DNA of 13,891 bases from contig JAFGOO010000118.1 of the NCBI GenBank assembly GCA_016926455.1, positions 1 to 13,891 on the forward strand, in the 5' to 3' direction. Of the stretch, positions 1-7,162 are shown piece by piece. This DNA comes from Methanosarcinaceae archaeon. Its GTDB lineage: Archaea; Halobacteriota; Methanosarcinia; Methanosarcinales; Methanosarcinaceae. A program made the position numbers and the translations under genes. The stretch's first letter is position 1. Each line of letters begins with the position of its first letter. The notes under the pieces were generated by a model that saw only the letters and a list, made by a program, of their open reading frames with translations, was not told the DNA's origin and searched no databases.

Positions 1-1239
1 CACATCAAAGCGATATCAAACCTTGCATCACGAATCGATTTTTCACTCAAGGACAATGAAATCGAGAAGGCGTCTGATCTTCTGGACCTTCTGCAAGAAC
101 TGGAGCATGATGGGAAAGTGGTTCTCAGTTCCATTGGAAAGGTTAACCGTGGAAAAGTGGATGTAAACCGGATGTCACAGGCGCAAGACCCCTTCGATAT
201 AACCTATTCATGCGATAGTGGCAGCACGAATCCCATCGTCTTTGATAGTGGGCTTTATGTGGATTTCTGCCACTGTGTGATCGCCTCTACCCCAACAGAC
301 CTTGAACTGCACAGGAAACGTACAATCGTATCTGCCACCTACTCACCAAGCAGCAGTGTGACAATCAGCACCACCCAAGGCTGGGAGATGTTCGATGAAG
401 GTGCGGGGCGGACAAAGATAATACGAATCAAGCCCGGACTACTGCACAAACGAATCAAACGGATGGTACATGACATTGCGCTGTACCTTGCAGAATCGGA
501 ACACATGCTATGGATGCTTGATGAAAATAGCACAGAACGGTTCTTTATCATGGACGGTCCCATATATCCAAAACAGTTGATGTACTGGATGGTTGTTGAA
601 TCCAATGATATCCAAATCCGGTATGATCCGAACGCAAAAAAGATACTCCAGAACTACATCGATATTATGGACTACCATATTGAAAAACAGATACCAATCG
701 TGGGTTTCGTGAAAAACCCTGAAGACATGCAGATTATGCACACCATCAAAAAACAGGGTGGAAGACCGGATCTGCCCTGGGTTCTAGATGCCCAATTTTT
801 CAAAAACGTGTTATCTCTAGACAGGTCAGTAGGGAAGAACAACAGATATATAACATACACCAACTGGTTCATTCAACCAAACCAATTTTATGAAAGGATA
901 CTAAATAAAACATCCCCGCTTGTTGAGGAGTCACTTGACCATAGGTTCCATAAGGAAGATTACTCACTCACCTTTTTCATGGTCTTTGTACCTTCAATAG
1001 ATGTTGTTTTCAAGATAGAATCACCCTACGGAATCACTAAAAACGAAGAGATGAGAAACATGATCACAAGGAAAATACTCTATGACATTTCGGTAAGCGG
1101 GGTGCCTAAAACGCTGGCAAAGGCAGATTCGGTGGCAAAGATACGAATATCCGAGAGGTGCCAGATTATAGACCAATTCAAAACCTTGAAAGTGGATACA
1201 AGATATAACGATGTACGATGGGGTGACACAGATGATTGA
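1..1239 (+). CDS. nurA: NurA-family 5'-3' nuclease, 5' end outside the window
   Basis: NurA is the nuclease partner of the HerA translocase; together they resect DNA double-strand ends to make 3' overhangs for recombination. The reading frame is open from base 1, so the GTG at 118 is not a believable start; at least 412 residues are present, in the usual size range for this family, and the true start lies upstream. Visible NurA features, counted from codon 1, are the acidic motif CDSGS with Asp72 as a likely metal ligand, followed by FDSGLYVDF, a central GFVKNP segment near residue 235, and a C-terminal SGVPKTLAKADSVAKIR stretch resembling the family's G-P-L-A helix motif. The last codons overlap the herA start (ATGATTGA), which implies translational coupling. 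Identification rests on these motifs and on the herA neighbour. Whether mre11-rad50 lies further upstream cannot be seen. Confidence 0.8.
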   Translation, partial: HIKAISNLASRIDFSLKDNEIEKASDLLDLLQELEHDGKVVLSSIGKVNRGKVDVNRMSQAQDPFDITYSCDSGSTNPIVFDSGLYVDFCHCVIASTPTDLELHRKRTIVSATYSPSSSVTISTTQGWEMFDEGAGRTKIIRIKPGLLHKRIKRMVHDIALYLAESEHMLWMLDENSTERFFIMDGPIYPKQLMYWMVVESNDIQIRYDPNAKKILQNYIDIMDYHIEKQIPIVGFVKNPEDMQIMHTIKKQGGRPDLPWVLDAQFFKNVLSLDRSVGKNNRYITYTNWFIQPNQFYERILNKTSPLVEESLDHRFHKEDYSLTFFMVFVPSIDVVFKIESPYGITKNEEMRNMITRKILYDISVSGVPKTLAKADSVAKIRISERCQIIDQFKTLKVDTRYNDVRWGDTDD

Positions 1240-3043
1240 AGATGAGGATATACTTGCCTATGTATCGGAAGAACCAAGAGAAACATCAATACCTGCCAGA
1301 GAGAAAGTCCCCGATAAAAACGGATTTCAGGAATACGATGTACAGAACGCAGGTACTGAGGTAATTGGTAGCTCAGATGACGCATTTGGGATTATCACAA
1401 CTGGTATCGAACCGCTGGAGATAACCGAATCCGGTGCAAGGCTTACTGGATATATCACCGCTTCTAGGCGTCAGGATATACGGCTTGGAACCTATGTGAT
1501 AATACCTTACGGGGATGAGGACCTCTTTGCACGCATCTGGAAACTGCAGTATTTACAGGAATTTGAAGTGGACGATGCAACAGAGATACACTCCAAGAGA
1601 ATGCTAAAATCCAACACAACAGAGGAAGTAGACTACAAGTTTCTTGCATTCCTTGACCCGATATGTATCCTTTATAACCAGAAAAACAATAAGGGAGTGG
1701 AACTTACGCGCAGGATGGGAGATAGGATCCCACGTCCTAACACACCAATCCTTCCTGTAACTGATAAGATCAAAATTCAGACCGGACTCAATATTCCGAA
1801 AGAGGGAATCTTCCTTGGGCATCTGAGCGTAGGGGGCGAGTTGGTAAAAACACATGCAATGCCGCCCAATGTGCCTTATTATCTAAGGAATGATTATTCT
1901 CTGGGTGACCCTCTAGTATTCAGGCACTTACTGGTATGCGGAAGTACCGGAACCGGTAAAACATTCCTAACAAAGAATATACTCCGCCAGTTCATGAACA
2001 CCGAAAATAGGTACAATCTGCGGGGTTCAACTGCCCGGAAAAATCCATGCCTTGTCATCATGGACCCGCAGGATGAGTATTCCCAGTTGTTTGAAGATAA
2101 TCCAAAAATAAACTCTTCTGATGAATACAATTTCAAATCTCAAATGGTGGATTTCGGTCGCTGCGCCAGTACAAAGACATTTGTTGCAAAAATAGATGGA
2201 CATAGGTACAACGGAAAATCTCGGTCACAGCAGGTGGAGTTCACCATTCCCTTTGAACTGGTAAAACACAATTCATGGCTTATTGCGGCAGCAGGACTGA
2301 CCGAACTTCAGTATCTCGCACTTGACATCCTATTTGACGACTATTTCAAAGGAATTGGCAGTCACACATACCGAGAATTTATCGAACACATAGATGATGC
2401 AGGTACAAGGGCAACCTATGTGGACAGCGGGAAAATCCATGAAGCCTCTTATGACGGGATTGTGCGAAGGGTTAAAAACCGTGCCTATGAAGCTGTCTTT
2501 GACCAGGCTGCAAGACCAATAACTGATATTCTGGACGAGGTGTTCAAAGCCGGACAGGCGAGTGTATTCCCAACAGAGTATATCAATTCATCGCGCATCC
2601 GTGACCTTATCGTATTAACACTGATGACCATTGTAGTCGATAATAAACTGAGCACTTCTGGAGATGCGGCTCTGAAAAAGACACCTATCATTCTGGGACT
2701 GGATGAAGCACACCGGTATCTTTCAATTGCATCCGGTGAACATTCACGGAGAATTATCTCAAAATTCGCAGACGCTGCCCGACAGGGGAGAAAAGAAGGT
2801 CTTGGCCTATTCTTAATAACACAGGATCCACAGGATATTGATGAGACGGTGTTCAAACAGATCAACACGCGGATAGTTCTGAACCTCACAAATGATGCTG
2901 CAATCAGTTCCCTTAAGATCCAAAAGGAATACGAGAAAAGGATACCGTACCTGAAAAAAGGCCAGATGATCGTGCACAGCCCGGATAATAGTGATATGGT
3001 AGAAATTATAGGGCTTTCAAAATGTGTGGTCAAGCATGAGTAA
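1232..3043 (+). CDS. herA: HerA-like hexameric DNA translocase ATPase
   Basis: HerA is an FtsK/VirB4-type ring ATPase that pumps DNA and drives NurA during end resection. The protein has about 603 residues: an N-terminal beta-barrel (HAS-barrel-like) region around residues 50-130 and a RecA-like core. The Walker A motif GSTGTGKT lies near residues 237-244. The Walker B motif IILGLDEAHR is near 485-494. It is followed by a sensor region LFLITQDPQDID and an arginine-bearing INTRIVLNL segment. I prefer the ATG at 1232 to the in-frame ATG at 1211. It has a GGGGTGA Shine-Dalgarno site about 6 bases upstream, and it overlaps the nurA stop by a few bases, as expected for coupled partners. All core ATPase motifs look intact. 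Functional assignment as HerA is strong; a role outside repair, such as defence, cannot be excluded from sequence alone. Confidence 0.88.
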   Translation: MIEDEDILAYVSEEPRETSIPAREKVPDKNGFQEYDVQNAGTEVIGSSDDAFGIITTGIEPLEITESGARLTGYITASRRQDIRLGTYVIIPYGDEDLFARIWKLQYLQEFEVDDATEIHSKRMLKSNTTEEVDYKFLAFLDPICILYNQKNNKGVELTRRMGDRIPRPNTPILPVTDKIKIQTGLNIPKEGIFLGHLSVGGELVKTHAMPPNVPYYLRNDYSLGDPLVFRHLLVCGSTGTGKTFLTKNILRQFMNTENRYNLRGSTARKNPCLVIMDPQDEYSQLFEDNPKINSSDEYNFKSQMVDFGRCASTKTFVAKIDGHRYNGKSRSQQVEFTIPFELVKHNSWLIAAAGLTELQYLALDILFDDYFKGIGSHTYREFIEHIDDAGTRATYVDSGKIHEASYDGIVRRVKNRAYEAVFDQAARPITDILDEVFKAGQASVFPTEYINSSRIRDLIVLTLMTIVVDNKLSTSGDAALKKTPIILGLDEAHRYLSIASGEHSRRIISKFADAARQGRKEGLGLFLITQDPQDIDETVFKQINTRIVLNLTNDAAISSLKIQKEYEKRIPYLKKGQMIVHSPDNSDMVEIIGLSKCVVKHE

Positions 3044-3057
3044 AATCATCTTAACCA

Positions 3058-3394
3058 AAACCAAAGAGACATAAACAGTTGGTCTTCTAACAGCTACAAC
3101 ACTTATTGAATATAAGGCTAAGCTACTTAGATTAATGTTATCGATATTGAACCAGCATATACAAGTCAAATGTGTAGCAAGTGAGGTTTTATAGTAGATA
3201 GAAATGGCAAAGATTTTAAGTGCCCACACTGTGGATATATTGAGAATGCAGATGTCAATGCAGCGTTTGATATTGCAAAGAGTCAACGTATATCTAAATC
3301 CATCCAAGACAGAGATTTGATGGAAGGGAAAACTGATATCTCTAAACTAGCTCTAGTGAAAACGTCACTAATTATAGAACCCTGTAGCCTTTAG
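3058..3394 (+). pseudogene. tnpB: tnpB relic (IS200/IS605-type RNA-guided nuclease), C-terminal third only
   Basis: Pieces of a TnpB C-terminus can be read in changing frames. RDINSWS appears near 3065-3085, TLIEYKAKLLR near 3099-3131, and then INVIDIEPAYTSQMCSK from about 3133. The last piece is followed by GFIVDRNGKDFKCPHCG, ENADVNAAFDIA and a tail ending PCSL at the TAG of 3392-3394. These are the hallmark TnpB segments: the EYKAKL helix, the PAYTSQ motif, the zinc finger and the RuvC-III ADVNAA motif. At least two frame breaks are needed (around 3086-3100 and 3124-3133). The second Cys of the first CxxC zinc-binding pair is replaced by a TGA stop at 3182-3184, consistent with a single TGC-to-TGA change. 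The N-terminal two thirds are absent and no tnpA is nearby, so the gene is dead. Confidence 0.85.
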
Positions 3395-3413
3395 CCGTGC
3401 GAGTATGTCAGCA
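3386..3413 (+). mobile_element. Putative right end of the IS200/IS605-type element
   Basis: The tnpB relic runs into AGCCTTTAGCCGTGCGAG followed by TATGTCA. TnpB genes normally end inside the right-end sequence, which also supplies the 3' scaffold of the guide (omega) RNA, so this is where such an end is expected. The shared pattern CTTYAG-N5-(G)GAGTA(T)GTCA recurs at 12460-12480, where no tnpB is present. The exact boundary is not defined by the sequence. Confidence 0.5.
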
Positions 3414-3448
3414 AAAACATGATATATATGAAACAAGATTAACACGTG

Positions 3449-3484
3449 AAATATAAATAATACAAAAATGAGCAAATATAAATA
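3449..3484 (+). promoter_or_regulatory. glnA promoter region with duplicated TATA-like element
   Basis: The 11-mer AAATATAAATA occurs twice, at 3449-3459 and 3474-3484, exactly 25 bases apart. The upstream copy would place transcription start near 3480, giving a short leader that includes GGGCGAT before the ATG at 3503; the second copy is too close to the start codon for a leader carrying that site. No GGAA-N6-TTCC or GGTA-N6-TACC NrpR-type operator is visible here. Confidence 0.5.
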
Positions 3485-3502
3485 TACTACGCGGGCGATG
3501 CA

Positions 3503-4831
3503 ATGAAAATCAACGATAAAGAAGATATCCTGAGTGCTATTAAACAACACGATGTTAAATTTATACGGCTCCAGTTCACAGACATTCAGGGTGTCGTGAA
3601 GGATGTTGAAATACCGGTAACTCAGATTGAAAAGGCTTTGGATGTTGGAATCTCCTTTGACGGTTCATCCATAGAAGGTTTTGTCAGAATCAATGAATCG
3701 GACATGGTTTTGAAACCTGACATCTCTTCTTTTGCAATACTCCCGTGGAATTGCGAAAAAGGAACAGTAGCAAGGGTGATATGCGATGTTTACCTTCCAA
3801 ACGGTGAACCGTTTGAAGGATGTCCTAGATATGTGCTCAAAAAAATGATGAAACAGGCAGAAGAAATGGGCTTTTCGCTTAATGTAGGTCCGGAACTAGA
3901 ATTTTTTTTGTTCGAAACGGTTGATGGTAAAGCTACCAACATTCCACACGATTTTGGTAGGTATTTTGAATTTGCGCCCGCAGACCTTGCAGAGGATATC
4001 AGGCGAGACATTGTACTTACACTCATAAGCCTAAATTTTGATATTGAAGCATCACATCACGAAGTTGCCTTTGGTCAGCACGAGATTGATTTTAAATATG
4101 GAGATGCCCTTTCAACTGCTGATAATGTTGTAACCTTTAGGTACGTGGCAAGAACCATAGCAAAACTCAAAGGTCTGCATGCAACGTTTATGCCAAAACC
4201 AGTATTTAGTGAGAACGGTTCAGGCATGCATGTGAACCTATCGCTCTCAAAAGACGGTGAAAATGCATTTTACGATCCAGAAAAAGAGATACAAATCAGT
4301 GACATAGGACGGTATTTCATAGGCGGGATCCTGAAACATATCAAAGCCATAACAGCAATTTCAAACCCCCTCGTAAATTCTTACAAACGTCTGGTTCCGG
4401 GCTATGAGGCTCCAGTCTATATTGCTTGGTCAGGACCCAACAGAAGTTCTTTGATTCGTATACCAGCGGCACGCGCTAAAAGTACCCGTGCAGAACTTCG
4501 AAGTCCAGATCCCTCGTGTAATCCGTACCTGACATTTGCTGTAATTCTGGCAGCCGGTTTAGACGGTATCAGAAACAAGACCGATCCGGGAGAGGCCATC
4601 GATCTCAATATATTTGAACTAAATCAGCAGGAACGTACCGAGATGGGCATCGATATGCTACCTGGTACCCTAAGGGATGCTGCCAACTATCTCGAAGCCG
4701 ATGAAATTCTCAAAAAAGCTCTTGGAACCCATGTTCATGATAATATCCTTCGGCTTGCACGAGCTGACTGGGAAGCTTATCGAGTCCAAGTACATGACTG
4801 GGAGATTAAGAGATATTTGAACATCGTCTAA
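3503..4831 (+). CDS. glnA: Glutamine synthetase, type I (GSI-alpha-like)
   Basis: Catalyses ATP-dependent ligation of ammonia to glutamate, the high-affinity step of ammonium assimilation; cytosolic dodecamer. The 442 residues match GSI-alpha length. The N-terminal beta-grasp carries DGSSIEGF (53-60), followed by Arg62 in the position of the glutamine-feedback arginine of Bacillus-type GSI-alpha. The catalytic barrel shows ELEFFLF (Glu131 and Glu133), EASHHEVAFGQHE (Glu187 and Glu194) and NGSGMH (238-243). It also has the ATP/glutamate segment NSYKRLVPGYEAP (292-304), the arginine-rich stretch ending RAELRSPD, and a normal C-terminus. The adenylylation loop and 25-residue insertion of GSI-beta are not seen, so control by feedback and PII/GlnK-type partners is more likely than adenylylation. 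The ATG at 3503 is the only sensible start; an upstream ATG at 3498 is out of frame. It stands alone, with a T-run 20 bases after the stop. Confidence 0.95.
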   Translation: MKINDKEDILSAIKQHDVKFIRLQFTDIQGVVKDVEIPVTQIEKALDVGISFDGSSIEGFVRINESDMVLKPDISSFAILPWNCEKGTVARVICDVYLPNGEPFEGCPRYVLKKMMKQAEEMGFSLNVGPELEFFLFETVDGKATNIPHDFGRYFEFAPADLAEDIRRDIVLTLISLNFDIEASHHEVAFGQHEIDFKYGDALSTADNVVTFRYVARTIAKLKGLHATFMPKPVFSENGSGMHVNLSLSKDGENAFYDPEKEIQISDIGRYFIGGILKHIKAITAISNPLVNSYKRLVPGYEAPVYIAWSGPNRSSLIRIPAARAKSTRAELRSPDPSCNPYLTFAVILAAGLDGIRNKTDPGEAIDLNIFELNQQERTEMGIDMLPGTLRDAANYLEADEILKKALGTHVHDNILRLARADWEAYRVQVHDWEIKRYLNIV

Positions 4832-4850
4832 ATTTGAATATGAAAATTTG

Positions 4851-4856
4851 TTTTTT
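4851..4856 (+). terminator. Oligo-T terminator after glnA
   Basis: A run of six T, 20 bases after the glnA stop codon in AT-rich sequence, fits the T-rich terminators of archaea. There is no strong hairpin in front of it. Confidence 0.4.
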
Positions 4857-5242
4857 AAAAAATGATGCGGATTTGGAATATTATCATCCAATATAAAGAT
4901 TTATGTAGCTTTTGAATTGTGGTTTTTTTTCCCGCATTTGAGTGAAAGACCCGGTGGGATTGCTGGCAGTATCGAAATATCGCTGGCAAAACCGGATTTG
5001 AATTATTAGTTATAGCAGAATATTAAAGGATAATAATTCAATAAACATATACAAATATTTCACCACAGAGGTGCACCAATGGTTATCTTTATATATTAGG
5101 TAATAGTAAAAAGGTTACCGTTTAGTATATGTTTCGAGCACTATCTTGAACTAGCCTTATTGCATAGCACTCTAATATTGAAATTTGTTAAGAAAGATAG
5201 AAACCCAAGACGGGCGAAAATAAAAACAGGAGCGTATTATTA
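4857..5242. other. Gene-free interval with a structured patch
   Basis: I find no credible coding region here. A GC-richer island at about 4949-4995 stands out from its AT-rich surroundings. It is bounded by CCGGT (4951-4955) and ACCGG (4991-4995), which can pair, and contains the heptamer GCTGGCA twice in direct orientation (4962-4968 and 4982-4988). A T8 run (4923-4930) lies upstream. It could be a small RNA or decayed mobile-element DNA; nothing identifies it. The right part holds a TATA-like site and an inverted repeat listed separately. Confidence 0.35.
5087..5119 (+). promoter_or_regulatory. TATA-like element with overlapping inverted repeat
   Basis: CTTTATATATTA is followed by a perfect inverted repeat GGTAA (5099-5103)-N11-TTACC (5115-5119). 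The repeat would cover the region just downstream of a TATA box, a classic place for an archaeal repressor. It precedes the decayed hdrB copy by about 120 bases and may be the promoter that once served it. The spacing does not match the GGTA-N6-TACC operator reported for NrpR. Confidence 0.3.
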
Positions 5243-5688
5243 GTGAATGAGTATGCAATTTTTTTCTTGGGATGCACCATTCCAGCAAGAGTCCTATTTA
5301 TGAAAAAATCAATCCGACTGATAATTGACAAAATTGGAGTTGGACTTCAGGAGATGGATGGTGCCACTTGCTTCCCAAAAAAACAATCATCAAAGTGGGA
5401 GATAAATTTACATGGTATATCATAGCAGCGAGAAAACTTTGCTCGGCGGAGAATATGTTTTTGATATGTCGGTAGAGATTAATATTTCAGGTCTCAGAAA
5501 CCATGATGCTAGAATGAAAATTGATGAAGATACAAAGAAGGTTATTTTCGAGTTGACGCATGAACCGGGATACCTTCATTGACGATGGTCTGCTTTCAGT
5601 TTCAAATATAGTGAAATATATAATTCCAATGCTGCTGAATCTTGCGGTATTGAACGGTCTTAAGTATATTGGAATAAAATACTTTTAA
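5243..5688 (+). pseudogene. Decayed hdrB paralogue (N-terminal half, frame-broken)
   Basis: Reading from the GTG at 5243 gives MNEYAIFFLGCTIPAR, then IIDKIGVGLQEMDGATCFP. This parallels the intact HdrB downstream (LSLFLGCIIPNR, then CLDKLGIDCNDLKGASCCP). The frame then breaks. Near 5410 another frame continues with TWYIIAARKLCSAENMFLICR, matching TWIALASRNIALSEE and the VLTVC segment. A third frame gives NHDARMKIDEDTKKVIFEL, comparable to NHELKKDATLKK. After one more 1-base shift at about 5580 comes SNIVKYI and LNGLKYIGIKYF, comparable to RHIVEFL and VNPLKLRVALHY. The CC pair of the first cysteine motif has become CF, the CNGC motif is lost and the whole C-terminal half is missing. Homology is clear for the first 60 residues and weaker after that. 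It is clearly not functional as HdrB; a 56-codon ORF (5412-5582) inside it is best read as part of the relic. Confidence 0.72.
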
Positions 5689-5691
5689 ATC
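5681..5691 (+). promoter_or_regulatory. Probable promoter of hdrCBA
   Basis: ACTTTTAAATC fits an archaeal TATA box. It lies about 45 bases before the hdrC ATG, which would give a start site near 5711 and a leader of about 20 bases. It overlaps the very end of the decayed hdrB copy. Confidence 0.45.
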
Positions 5692-5731
5692 CCTCGAAAA
5701 TACATAATTGAATGTAAGTCGGTAGAAGAAA

Positions 5732-6217
5732 ATGGATGAACTAGATGTTCTGAACAGACTGAAAGATGCAGGCATTGAAGTGTTGACCTGCATGCAATGC
5801 GGCACATGCAGCGGAAGCTGTCCGTCTGGTCGTTATACGAGTCTTAACACTCGACGATTTGTGAGGATGGTACAGGTTAACATGGATATGCTACACTGTG
5901 AAGACCTGTGGATGTGTGCTACTTGCTATAATTGTCAGGAGCGGTGCCCCCGTGGGATTAAAATCGTTGATGCAATCCTCACTATCCGAACAATCGCAGT
6001 ACATGAAGGTATCATGCTGCCTGAACATAGGAAGATCAGTCATTTGTTGCTCAAACACGGGCATTCTGTGCCGATCAATGATAGTACTAAACAAAAACGA
6101 GAGAAACTTGGACTGGAACCACTTCCTGAAACAGTTCACAAATACCCACAAGCACTCAAGGATGTTCAGAGACTTATGGAATCATGTGAATTTGATAAAC
6201 TCGTGGCTGAAAAGTGA
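5732..6217 (+). CDS. hdrC: Soluble heterodisulfide reductase subunit C (HdrC)
   Basis: Iron-sulfur subunit that passes electrons from HdrA to the HdrB active site in the cytosolic heterodisulfide reductase, which reduces CoM-S-S-CoB to the two thiols. The 161 residues fit HdrC length. Two complete [4Fe-4S] motifs are visible: C20-x2-C23-x2-C26-x3-C30-P and C62-x2-C65-x2-C68-x3-C72-P. The helix between them and the PEHRKISHLLLKHGHSVPIN segment are typical. There is no membrane segment, which separates it from the membrane-bound HdrED system. It begins with ATG and has only a weak purine-rich stretch upstream. It is the first gene of a three-gene operon, with hdrB following after 36 bases. Confidence 0.93.
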   Translation: MDELDVLNRLKDAGIEVLTCMQCGTCSGSCPSGRYTSLNTRRFVRMVQVNMDMLHCEDLWMCATCYNCQERCPRGIKIVDAILTIRTIAVHEGIMLPEHRKISHLLLKHGHSVPINDSTKQKREKLGLEPLPETVHKYPQALKDVQRLMESCEFDKLVAEK

Positions 6218-6253
6218 TTGGTGATGCATGATGTTCTATGAGGAAGTATTGTT

Positions 6254-7150
6254 ATGACAAAGTTATCGCTCTTTCTGGGTTGTATCATACCAAATAGGTA
6301 TCCTGGAATCGAAAAAGCCACAAAGTTTTGCCTTGATAAACTTGGTATCGACTGCAATGACCTTAAAGGTGCATCATGCTGCCCGGCACCGGGCGTGTTC
6401 AGGTCGTTTGACAAAACGACATGGATTGCCCTTGCGAGCAGGAATATCGCTCTTTCTGAAGAGTTGGGGCGCGATGTCCTGACCGTCTGTAATGGTTGTT
6501 ACGGTTCACTTGCGGATGCAAACCATGAACTCAAAAAAGATGCAACACTCAAAAAGAGCACGAATGCCCACCTTGAAAAAATAGGAAAAGAATTCAAAGG
6601 AACAGCAGATGTCAGACACATAGTCGAATTCCTTTACGATGAGCTGGGACCGGAAAATATCAAAGAAATGGTTGTAAATCCATTAAAGCTCAGGGTAGCG
6701 CTACATTATGGCTGTCATCTTGTGAAGCCTTCAAATGAGCGGAATCTTGGAAGTGTGGAAAGGCCGGATTTCTTTGATGAACTGATTGAAGCGATAGGTG
6801 CTGAGAGTGTGGATTATTCTGATAAGATGGCGTGTTGTGGTGCAGGAGGCGGTGTACGTTCCGGTCTTCATGGTACATCCCTAGAGATGGTAAACCATAA
6901 ACTCTCCCGAATTCAGGAGGCAGATGTGGACTGTATCGTGAACGCATGCCCTTTCTGCCATCTGCAATTTGATGGGGGACAGGTGGAGATCAAGGATATA
7001 CTTGGAATTGACTACAGTATCCCTGTTTTGCATTATTCTCAACTTCTCGGACTTGCACTTGGTTTTTCATCGCAGGAGATGGGTATCGATCTAAATCAGA
7101 TCAAAAACAACGAGTTTATCGAGAAACTCAAAAAGCTTACTGAAGATTGA
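6254..7150 (+). CDS. hdrB: Soluble heterodisulfide reductase subunit B (HdrB), catalytic
   Basis: HdrB carries the two non-cubane [4Fe-4S] clusters at which the CoM-S-S-CoB disulfide is cleaved. The 298 residues contain both CCG domains in full. The first has C10, CC at 42-43, C79 and C82 (SCCPAPG and VCNGCYG). The second has C154, CC at 194-195, C232 and C235 (YGCH, ACCGAGGG and NACPFC). A GAGGAAG site 6 bases before the ATG supports the start. No cysteine of either motif is missing, in contrast to the relic copy upstream. It sits 12 bases before hdrA, as expected for a cotranscribed complex. Confidence 0.95.
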   Translation: MTKLSLFLGCIIPNRYPGIEKATKFCLDKLGIDCNDLKGASCCPAPGVFRSFDKTTWIALASRNIALSEELGRDVLTVCNGCYGSLADANHELKKDATLKKSTNAHLEKIGKEFKGTADVRHIVEFLYDELGPENIKEMVVNPLKLRVALHYGCHLVKPSNERNLGSVERPDFFDELIEAIGAESVDYSDKMACCGAGGGVRSGLHGTSLEMVNHKLSRIQEADVDCIVNACPFCHLQFDGGQVEIKDILGIDYSIPVLHYSQLLGLALGFSSQEMGIDLNQIKNNEFIEKLKKLTED

Positions 7151-7162
7151 AATGGTGAAAAC

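Noticed and set aside
1211..1231. ATG at 1211 as the herA start
   Set aside because: The ATG at 1232 has a well-placed GGGGTGA site and a short overlap with nurA; the earlier one does not.
118..1239. GTG at 118 as the nurA start
   Set aside because: The same frame is open to base 1 with NurA-like sequence before it, so the gene is cut by the window edge.
2485..3033. Long minus-strand ORF (182 codons) opposite herA
   Set aside because: It is antisense to the conserved ATPase core, shows no domain and has no ribosome-binding site that I can see; it reflects codon use of herA.
5122..5242. Short basic ORF ending KKDRNPRRAKIKTGAYY before the hdrB relic
   Set aside because: It has no start codon or ribosome-binding site and matches no family I know; it is likely chance, though an older relic cannot be excluded.
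5412..5582. A separate small gene of 56 codons starting at ATG 5412
   Set aside because: Its sequence parallels the middle of HdrB and continues after a 1-base shift, so it is better explained as part of the hdrB relic.
5898..6224. Plus-strand ORF (108 codons) overlapping hdrC in another frame
   Set aside because: The hdrC frame carries both complete cysteine motifs; this one has a few scattered cysteines that come from the overlap.
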